From positions 1 to 64,000 of the forward strand of contig NZ_CAJXYQ010000001.1 in assembly GCF_913063105.1 (NCBI RefSeq): a DNA stretch of 64,000 nucleotides, written 5' to 3'. Position numbers and translations under genes: made by a program. Below, in pieces: positions 17,001 through 24,600 of this stretch; the stretch's first letter is position 1, and every line of letters starts with the position of its first letter. The notes below the pieces were generated by a model. That model searched no databases and had not been told where the DNA came from. It was given only the letters and a program-made list of their open reading frames with translations. The stretch comes from an uncultured Draconibacterium sp. (lineage in GTDB: Bacteria; Bacteroidota; Bacteroidia; Bacteroidales; Prolixibacteraceae).

Positions 17001-17801
17001 GAAAAATATAGAAACCTTTGATTCATTGTCGATAACGACCTTTTCAATTTTTGTTTTTTTATCTCGGGTGAGCTTGAAAGCAATGGAAACATACAATTTT
17101 CCCTCATTGGGTAAAGGTTTGTTAAAAACAAGAAACTTAGTTTTTCTATTCAGTTTCGTATTTGTAATTGTGGCAATTTTATTGACTGTATCAGTATGTT
17201 TGGTAATGGTATAAGATTCATCTGAGATTTTTATTTCAATTTGCAGAATAGATTTAAGAAACAATAATGTGGTTCTGTTTATATTGTATAATCCCTCCTT
17301 TATCTCATCATAAGCTTTATTCTTTGTCTTGCTTTCGTTATTAAACGGAAAAATGAAAACAGTTTCAGTACTTTTCTTGATTATAGGCTCGATCAGTTTT
17401 GGTACAACTAAATCTGTAATTTTGAAGTTATACTCTCCTGAATAAATGCTGGGGGATTTTGTGTAAGAAAATACGGATTTGAAACCTACACCAAATTTTC
17501 CAATTTTATTTACATCGTCTTTTTTTGTTCCTTTTCCAATGTTGGTAATTGCCTCAATATCATTGTCACAAAATAACTTATCTCCATTATGTATAAATAT
17601 CAGTTCATTTCTTTTTAATTCGAATGATACTTTTTTAGCACCAGTATCTTCTGCATTTTGTAATAGCTCATAAATAAAATGGGCATTATCTGGATATAAT
17701 TCGGTTAACAAGCTTGTAATACCATCTTCAAAGTCGTTTTCTTTGTTGGTTGTAACCCATCGGGCTCGCTTTTCTTTTAATTGCTCAATATAACCACTCA
17801 T
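14079..17801 (-). CDS. GHKL (sacsin/Hsp90-like) ATPase with zinc cluster and GreA/GreB-like tail, 1240 aa
   Basis: Last gene of the 11-gene operon, 6 bases after the SNF2 helicase gene. The N-terminus is a GHKL (Bergerat-fold) ATPase of the sacsin N-terminal type: ELLQNAED (45-52), the G1 box DNDIEAITNIGKGT (79-92) and the G2 box GKFGVGFKS (101-109). Residues about 150-990 show no named domain. A CQIC ... CSRCH zinc pattern at about 1004-1053 resembles an HNH fold, but the usual catalytic His segment is absent, so it may only bind zinc or DNA. The last 75 residues (about 1165-1240: EIGSFVTVQ ... ISIHSPFGKKIMGKPEG ... EILSID) closely resemble the C-terminal domain of transcription factors GreA/GreB, which contacts RNA polymerase. 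A role as effector or sensor acting on transcription complexes is my inference. Confidence 0.75.
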   Translation of the reverse strand: MSGYIEQLKEKRARWVTTNKENDFEDGITSLLTELYPDNAHFIYELLQNAEDTGAKKVSFELKRNELIFIHNGDKLFCDNDIEAITNIGKGTKKDDVNKIGKFGVGFKSVFSYTKSPSIYSGEYNFKITDLVVPKLIEPIIKKSTETVFIFPFNNESKTKNKAYDEIKEGLYNINRTTLLFLKSILQIEIKISDESYTITKHTDTVNKIATITNTKLNRKTKFLVFNKPLPNEGKLYVSIAFKLTRDKKTKIEKVVIDNESKVSIFFPAEKETSNLKFHIHAPFASTVARDSITDRKENKELVELIADLLCEATEWAKFNGFLDDNFLRCLPIEDDNLSEFYKPIQSKITNLFNTEPFLLCDNNEYHPAKNCWQTTNRIKEVISTQDLKILQTGRIKNDCFWTSKPFQRNASGRVNSFLKSLKLNSYSEDDFEKQILSLSEHFVEHSFDIIKELKNWKDEFGWLSKEFSSVIKDALKSKQSKQEITSNLFWLFENETESYIHSYYYQRSTEIKNIIRSNYSHYVLTNFLTNKSDEWLKGFYELIYKVIDVDDEYYDYDDTDSEYNDLRMFVRLNNKEFNFSKSECFFPSKTNLNSIKTFIISTGIYDENQNKKKESKSKKFLKNILGVKEISIEDEVNHILKRYEEGRETKYHDNILHLKLFFKFLKDNKSNFDEELFANKPFLINSDNVLTKPSLILIDEPIEQTSLVKLADKNYKSLHSFYFETERNISIKKFKEFLSAVGCNFTLPIKNKSDDPRIKEKLGNNERETYYGKNENFYLPIHRPFKKPKIKTSLIIWNELSKLQDVSCFDAIYKANGSSVTRTCDSDVIEELQENAWIPNSNGEFFKPQDITEDTLHQNFKINDQNGWLSRINFGQNAIKNQKLENVKEEIKEHTGYSLSTLEEAHKVGITEEEISKLIQDKKRKKIDLKDGIKNHNRNIDSDNSSLNPSIVSNAEKYREKAQQQLYENINRSENNHKSYNYSKKVKIGKSETLEFLKKQYQGHCQICGFTFSQTGNKGNYFEMFDWLSEKISNQETNIIEVGTSLSLCSRCHSILKHGDFGADFLDSIQEIEKSDYKNFAECFELVVNEKDIPEVFEFIEMDMYKLPIRKLNQEENIFFSEEHFIHFHNVLTLHENNQDQDFEEQVTEQENITIIKDELPEVETKKVVEIGSFVTVQYSNTNNPLRLKMVAKAQNTKDKNGTNLISIHSPFGKKIMGKPEGYRFEMGKNLVEILSIDK

Positions 17802-17807
17802 AGCACA

Positions 17808-20699
17808 TTATGACTTTGAAAAATTAATTATAGAAAGGATCTCAAAACTACTACTTGTCTTTTTCTGTTTAAGTAGTAACTCAATTTTGCTTTTTTTCTG
17901 AGCTTCAAGATTATCAATCTCAGCAACTCTCATCCTGTTGATATCTTGTTGTTGAACTTTATCTCTTATGCGCTTCGCCCTGTTTATTTGCTTATTAAAA
18001 TGTTCGTTTATTGATTCCAATTTAACATCAATTAGAGCATTGTAATTTTCAGATATGTCTTGTTCCTGCCGATTAATACTATCAATAACCACTGTCGTAA
18101 TTTCATTTTTAATACTTTCAAAATCAATAGAATCAACTACACTACTTTCCTCGCATTTTTCGATAAAATCAAAATAGTCAATCTCCTCAAACAGAGAGTA
18201 ATCTTTGTTAATTATCAAAGTTTTAATGTAAGATTTAATTTTCTTTTGTTTAAAATCAACCCTGTAAATAACAGCATATTTATCGCTGTAGAGATTGCTT
18301 TTAAAATTTGAATACAAGGTTTTATAATTTTTATCTTTTGTTATAATACCAATTATTGGACTATTTATGTTCAAATATAATATCTGAAAATTTTCGTTAT
18401 AGTTTGAGGTAAAGCTAACTGTTAAATCTCTGTATTTGTGAATTTTTTGCAGTACTGTTCTTTCTTCATTATACTTATGAGTATTTGATTTTTTGTCACT
18501 CATATTTGTTCTAAGAATATTGAAAAGAACCTTAAAATTGCTAGATGAAATCTTAAAAAATCCGCCTTTTAATTCGGAATAAGGAATGCTATTGTCAGTT
18601 AGGAAGTTTACAAATATTGTTTTAGTTATTTTCTGCAAGTTTTCAACTTTTTTTGTCTGTAGTAAATTTTCCTTTTTATCGTCAAGCTTATAGTCATCAC
18701 TAATGAGCTTTTCAACATCCTTATTTTGCTGTTTTATCTCAATTTCCTTACGTTTAATTGCTAATTCTTTAAGATGAAGTACCTCATCAATTTCTTTTTG
18801 AGTTAGATTAATTAATTCGGGAATGTTTATATGTTTCTCTAAATTACCGAGAATAGGTTCCAGTTCTCCTATTGTTGATTCAAAAATATTAAGCTTTTCG
18901 TATAGGCGACTGTAGATTCTATCTTCAATAGATCCTTGAATGCATAAGTTGAAAATGTGCAGTTTGTCAAATTTTTGCCCAATCCTATCAATTCGACCTA
19001 TCCTTTGTTCAACTCTCATCGGATTCCACGGCAAATCATAATTTACAATCACATTGCAAAACTGCATATCAAGCCCCTCGCTTCCTACCTCACTTGAAAG
19101 TAAAATATCAAAATCTCCATTTTTGAATTGTCTTATTTTAGCATACCTTTCTTCGACTGGGATATCTCCGTGAATTTTTCCGACTTTGTATCCCAAATCA
19201 ATTAATTTCGTTTCAAGGTAGTTAAGAGTAAACTTGAAAAATGAAAAAACAATAAGTTGATTTATTTTCTGGTTCTTTATGTCTTCCAGTATTTCTATGA
19301 ATTTTAAGAATTTTGAATCGTCTTTTCCAATTTTATCCCCTTTATCAATAATGTGGTCGAGGAACTCCTTTGCTTCTTCTCTTATTTCAATATAATCCTC
19401 TTCATCTTCATTATCCTGTATGAAAAGTCTTCCTGAATCTCTTATTTCCCTAAAATTTTCTAATGAAGCAATCATTGAAGAGCTTGCCATTCTTTCTGGC
19501 ATTATGCTAATAAAACCTTGAGGTGTTCCTGGATTTAAAAACTTAACAAATTCGATAACAGCGTTATAAAAATCTTGCTCCTCAATTGTGATGTCAACAA
19601 TTGCAGTTTTTGCATTTCTTGGAATTAAACGTCCTACATCTTTCTTTTTAGTTCTGTTGATAATATAACTTAATTTGTCTGATTTTAAGAGTTTATCAAT
19701 AAATTCAATTTTGAGTTGGTTTGTGAGTTTGTCTTGCTTTAGAATTGATTGAAATGTTTCTAATAAGTTTGTTTCAAAGTTTTTATTTTCCAACGATAAA
19801 ATAAACTCTTTAACTATTTTAATACTATTCCCATTTCTAATCAGAGCAATGGTTTTGTGGATTACATCATTTGGAGAAATCATATTTAGAAAATATTCGT
19901 AATCCATAAAATAATCCATATCTAGCAAGTACAGTATATTGAATAAATCTGAAAGATTATTTTGAACGGGTGTTGCTGTTAAAAATATTATATGGTCAGA
20001 TATTCTTGATATCAATTCAGCACTTTCAAAGGTCGAAGTGTCTCTATTTCTCATATTATGTGCTTCGTCCATTACCAAAAAATCAACCTCAAACATACTC
20101 ATAGAAAGCTTTTCCATTACTTTTTCATTTCTTAAAGTATGGTAATTGATTATAACCTTCTCATTCATTAATTTTGAAGAACTGTAGTTGTCAAACTCAT
20201 CAATTAATGCAATAAATTGAGCTGAATTAAGTATTTTGAAATATTCGTCAAATCGAACATTTAATTCCTCTTGCCATTTTATTGTTAATGAGGATGGTAC
20301 CACTATTAGAGAAACTCGTAATTCTTCTCGACTATCAATTTCTTTAAAAATCATGCCTGCTTCAATAGTCTTTCCTAGTCCAACTTCATCAGCTATTAGA
20401 ACTCTATTATTAGGAGAGTGCAAAAATTTGATCAGTGGTTTGTATTGGTGATTTTCAGGTATTAGTCGATTTGTGTTATGTGAATATAAGATATCATCAA
20501 GAGGGTGTTTAGCACAATTAATAAAGATGTTTTCTTTAATTTCATCCAACGATGATATTTGTACCACATTTGAGGCAATACTCACATCACTTTTAGGAAC
20601 AGTTTTGTAATTCCCATCCAGAAAGATTTCATAACACAATTCAACCTCATTGATAATTATCGTATTTTGTCCTGTAGGAATATAAATTGCCTTTTTCAT
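17808..20699 (-). CDS. SNF2/RapA-like helicase, 963 aa
   Basis: A superfamily-2 double-stranded DNA translocase of the SNF2 class, closest in appearance to bacterial HepA/RapA and the DrmD group. Motifs: IADEVGLGKTIEAG (about 100-113), VMDEAHNMRNRD (about 207-218), FLTATPVQNN (about 232-241), SEVGSEGLDMQFCNV (about 538) and EQRIGRIDRIGQ (about 565-576). RapA normally has Tudor/KOW-like domains at its N-terminus. Here that part is missing, and an 89-aa KOW-like protein is encoded just upstream with a 4-base overlap, as if the domain were split off. The C-terminal third is helical and ends in a basic coiled coil (about 890-945). The gene is followed after 6 bases by the GHKL/GreA-tail protein. 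Confidence 0.85.
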   Translation of the reverse strand: MKKAIYIPTGQNTIIINEVELCYEIFLDGNYKTVPKSDVSIASNVVQISSLDEIKENIFINCAKHPLDDILYSHNTNRLIPENHQYKPLIKFLHSPNNRVLIADEVGLGKTIEAGMIFKEIDSREELRVSLIVVPSSLTIKWQEELNVRFDEYFKILNSAQFIALIDEFDNYSSSKLMNEKVIINYHTLRNEKVMEKLSMSMFEVDFLVMDEAHNMRNRDTSTFESAELISRISDHIIFLTATPVQNNLSDLFNILYLLDMDYFMDYEYFLNMISPNDVIHKTIALIRNGNSIKIVKEFILSLENKNFETNLLETFQSILKQDKLTNQLKIEFIDKLLKSDKLSYIINRTKKKDVGRLIPRNAKTAIVDITIEEQDFYNAVIEFVKFLNPGTPQGFISIMPERMASSSMIASLENFREIRDSGRLFIQDNEDEEDYIEIREEAKEFLDHIIDKGDKIGKDDSKFLKFIEILEDIKNQKINQLIVFSFFKFTLNYLETKLIDLGYKVGKIHGDIPVEERYAKIRQFKNGDFDILLSSEVGSEGLDMQFCNVIVNYDLPWNPMRVEQRIGRIDRIGQKFDKLHIFNLCIQGSIEDRIYSRLYEKLNIFESTIGELEPILGNLEKHINIPELINLTQKEIDEVLHLKELAIKRKEIEIKQQNKDVEKLISDDYKLDDKKENLLQTKKVENLQKITKTIFVNFLTDNSIPYSELKGGFFKISSSNFKVLFNILRTNMSDKKSNTHKYNEERTVLQKIHKYRDLTVSFTSNYNENFQILYLNINSPIIGIITKDKNYKTLYSNFKSNLYSDKYAVIYRVDFKQKKIKSYIKTLIINKDYSLFEEIDYFDFIEKCEESSVVDSIDFESIKNEITTVVIDSINRQEQDISENYNALIDVKLESINEHFNKQINRAKRIRDKVQQQDINRMRVAEIDNLEAQKKSKIELLLKQKKTSSSFEILSIINFSKS

Positions 20700-20965
20700 T
20701 TGCTACTTGTGTTTAGGATTTTAAAGCTTGTGTTTATTTTTGTGAAATCAAGGAATGAACCAAAAATACCTTGTCTTAAACGCTGAAATGGGTCAGATAA
20801 ATCAGTATCAGGGATTAAGTTACTTTCCAAACAATTTTTAATGGTATTGTTAATGCTAACACTGTACAATTGCCGACCTCTTGCAGGGGGAAATATCTTT
20901 TTTACTATTCCTTTTTCATTTGAGCTAACATGAATTACTGAGTCTCCAATTTGAAATTTAGCCAT
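20696..20965 (-). CDS. Small KOW/Tudor-like protein coupled to the SNF2 helicase, 89 aa
   Basis: Residues 1-45 (FQIGDSVIH, then KGIVKKIFPPARGRQLYSVSI) have the pattern of a small SH3-like beta barrel of the KOW/Tudor type: a G-D-x-V start and an alternating strand pattern. The remainder is helical (DPFQRLRQGIFGSFLDF). It overlaps the helicase start by 4 bases, which suggests a fixed stoichiometry, and it could supply the domain that RapA-type helicases carry in the same chain. It lies 21 bases after the phosphatase gene. Too short for a firm family call. Confidence 0.6.
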   Translation of the reverse strand: MAKFQIGDSVIHVSSNEKGIVKKIFPPARGRQLYSVSINNTIKNCLESNLIPDTDLSDPFQRLRQGIFGSFLDFTKINTSFKILNTSSK

Positions 20966-20986
20966 AAGTTTAGGTTTAAAAAGGGA

Positions 20987-21682
20987 TTAAAACTCCAAAA
21001 CAATCAAACTCGAATTATCCGAATTATTTTCATACTTATTTTTAAAGTTTTCAAGTTTGGTTTTCGAGTTAAAATTAATCTTTGACAAGTCTGTTAAACT
21101 ACTAATATCCAGTATCCCATCTGAACAAATAATAAGCTTATCAGAAAGCTGTAGCTCTATTTCAGCCACATCAGGTTTAAACTTATCTTCCTCGCCTTTA
21201 ATACTTCTGGTAACCACATGGCGAATAGAGCCCAAATCAAGTCCATTATCTATATTCCCGTTTTTCTTTAGCTGATTAATCAAAGAGTGGTCTTCTGACT
21301 CGAACTGAATTTTATCGTCTCGCACATGAATAATCTTCACATCTCCTACCCAAAATATTATAGCGCTATTTTCATTAATCAAACACCCTCCAATTGTACT
21401 ACCTAATGATTTCCCACTATCAGTTGCTATGGCTTTAATTGCAGAATTAGCTTCGACAACGGATTCCTTTATTAGCTCAATTCTACTGTCTTTATTCTTA
21501 TTGTTCTTCAAATAGTCAAATATCTTATTTGCAACAGTTTCAGCTGCTAATCTACCATTATTATAGCCGCCCATTCCATCTGCAATAAGATGTAAAGACA
21601 AATCCTTTTCGATTGATTTCGAAAGAATATAATCTTCATTCTCTTTTCTTCTTCCCTTAACTGTAAAATAGTTTACCTTCAT
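20987..21682 (-). CDS. PP2C-type Ser/Thr protein phosphatase, 231 aa
   Basis: A metal-dependent (PPM/PP2C) phosphatase removing phosphate from serine or threonine. The family signatures are present: RRKENED (11-17), ADGMGGYNNG with metal ligand Asp35 (34-43), SLGSTIGG (about 91-98), and CSDGILD (about 187-193). The size is that of minimal bacterial stand-alone PP2Cs. No transmembrane or receiver domain. Its start codon overlaps the stop of the HerA-like ATPase gene by one base. In this operon the obvious counterpart is the double-kinase protein encoded three genes upstream, so it probably resets a phosphorylation switch; that pairing is inference from context. Confidence 0.92.
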   Translation of the reverse strand: MKVNYFTVKGRRKENEDYILSKSIEKDLSLHLIADGMGGYNNGRLAAETVANKIFDYLKNNKNKDSRIELIKESVVEANSAIKAIATDSGKSLGSTIGGCLINENSAIIFWVGDVKIIHVRDDKIQFESEDHSLINQLKKNGNIDNGLDLGSIRHVVTRSIKGEEDKFKPDVAEIELQLSDKLIICSDGILDISSLTDLSKINFNSKTKLENFKNKYENNSDNSSLIVLEF

Positions 21683-24600
21683 TAATTATCTGTTGCCTTA
21701 ATTGTTCCACCTCCATGTTTCGTTACCCTTGGGCGGGTATAAACTTTTTGAGGTTTATTAGTAATTAATTTATCTGTGGCTTTTGTTGCCCAAACAAATG
21801 CTTCTCCTGGGCGCAGTGCCGACAAATCTGATGGTTGCAATGCTGCCAATTGTGTAATTGATTTTTGAATATGTTTTAACCACTGAGGACTATTAAATTT
21901 ATGCGTTATAACAATACTACTTAATTCAATAATTTCATTTGGCAAACTTGGTGGATCTTGGCTTGCAATCATTATAGAAACACCCTTATGCCTCATTTCA
22001 CGAATTGCCGTCACAATATTATCGGTAAGCGCCTTATTGTCCATATACTTGTGAGCTTCGTCAAATACAATAAACTTGTTAAACCGCTTATTTTTTACTG
22101 ATTTTACGCCCGAGAAAATATTGAGCATGATTACAAACAAACCCAGAGCTTCATCTTTCACAATGAACTCATCACGCAAATCAACAATAATCAAACGCTC
22201 AGGGTGAAGTATATCTCTCAATGAAAAATCATCGTCAACATATTCACTTGCGAAGTTTAATTTCTGTCGAGCCAGAGCTTTTTGAGCATTAGAAAGTAAT
22301 TCATCAGCTTCAATTCCTTCTGATATTGACTCTAAAGTCAAGTTCCTACGATTGACTTTCATTATGTACTTTAATTGTTTTACATAGGTAGAATCATTAC
22401 CAACTGCACCGAGTAAAAACAGCCAATCTTGTACATTTAATTCCATTGAGTTAAAAGCAATCGGATGCACCTGTAGATTTGGATATTCTTCTTGTCTTTC
22501 TTCTACTTTATCTTTTGGCGTAAGAATTACAACATCATCAATAGAACCACCTTCTGCTTTATAGTCCTCAAGTAATATTTTTAGTTCTCTGTGGGCATCA
22601 TTGGGATGAACCATCGAAGTAAATTCAGGTTCATAATCCATGCTTTCACTATAATGGAAAATTACGCCTGCCAATGGAGATGGGAGGTGATTAATATTTT
22701 TAAACTCTTTTAAAACCATTTCGGTGACTGTTCCAATTGAGTAACTTTTTCCACCGCCTTGTACACCGAATAAACTTATCGTGTTTGTTTCGCTTAAATC
22801 AACTGCTATTTTCTTCCCGTGTAACGATTGCCCTAAAATTCCGTATTGGTCGGTCGGTTTATCCTTTCCAATGAATATGTCAAAATCTGGCAATGATGAT
22901 ACTTCTTCATTGTCATCTGTACTAATTATAACACCATCGTCTTCTTTGCCAGATTCTGAAGTAACAGGTTCTGTTTCTGGTACCACTTCTTTTGCTGGTG
23001 GTTCCTTTACTACCAAGATTGGTGCTCTATCTTCACCTTCAGTTGGATATTCTTTCTTTTCCTGTTTTGCTAATCCTTTAATAAAATCAGAGATATTTGA
23101 TTCAGAACCAATTTCTAATTGCATATCAGCTTCCAATTCACAATCCTCTAATCTTCGTGTATTTAAATCTGAGTCAGGGTCTAAAATTTCAGCAATAAGT
23201 TTTTCACCAAAAGAATAAATAACTAATTCATCATCGTATAATTCTTTTTCGTGTTTAACAGAAGAACCAAAATCAAATATAAATCCAAGCTGTTTAAAGT
23301 CAATCTGGAACCCTTCGTCCAAAGTGTTAATAAAATCAAGATATAATTGTGCCACCTGTGGTTCCAGATAGTTGTATCGAGTTGCTCGTTCGATATAAAA
23401 ATTCAGAAACGATTTAAGTTCTTTATTTTTCAATGCACGGTCTAACCTATCTTCCGACAAGTTGTAATCAGGTGAAAAGTGATATTGCAGAACTTCTATA
23501 GTATTAAGTATCTGTTCTCTAATTTTAATTTTAAGGTCAGATTTATCCATTTCCGATAACGATGACCTACATTTTATTTCAAGAACAGAGATTATGATTT
23601 TCCGTTTTTCAACATCAAAGCGAACCAACATGTTATCAGCTCTACTTTTGCTTTCAAACTCTTTTAAATTAAATAGGTTCTGGTGTAAATCAATTGGAAT
23701 AATAAACGATTCGTTTAATAGTTTTTTCTTTTCAAGTACTCTTTTGGCAAAAGCTGACCCAATCACTTCAAAAGCTTTGTTTTTACCTGAGTTGATTTGC
23801 ATCACCAAAGAACTACTAATGGCTCTCAAATCTTCTAACAGAATACTTGTTGCCACATGCTCATCATCGTTCAATATGCTAATATTGAACTCTTCAAAAT
23901 GAGGTGCCAATAATCCCAGTATTTCCGAATTGGGGCGAGTTGTTAAAAACGAAGAAATGCCAATTGCTTCTTCACCTGGAATATAGTCAAGAAGAAATGG
24001 GATGTGTCCATCTTTACTTGGCTGGTCGAATGCCTGCGCCCCCAAGTTCCTATCGAAAGTAATTACCCAATCAGAATAATCATGTACCAGTGATATATGC
24101 ACATTATCTTTTTCGTTTAATTGTAATTGGGTTGATGGAAGTGAATCAGATATTTTGTTTGATAAGGCTCCCGCTGTAAATGTTTGAATATTATCAAAAA
24201 GCTCAATACCCGTATTTGTAAAACTGTTAATCGGGTTACTTATTCGATTTGAATAAATGAAACGATTCCATTTAATCTCAGCCGAGGTTTCATCAACCTG
24301 AATGCTTGGTGCTGTTATTACACCATTCATAAAGAAATTAGAATGTTCCCCTTTTACTCGCAGCAGCTGTGTACTTACGGGGAATAGGTTAACTAAGAAG
24401 CTAATATGCGAAGAATATTTAATTGGGTCTTCCAGAAAATCAGAGATGGGTGATACAGAAAACCTCAACTTTGGTAATAGTCTATTTAAAGACTGTTGAG
24501 AGAAAGATTCAGCTTCTTCCGAAATATTTGACTCTGGATTAATAAGTTCCTTTAAACCTTCGCCATGATTAATAATATTATCCCTGCCTCTAAATAATCG

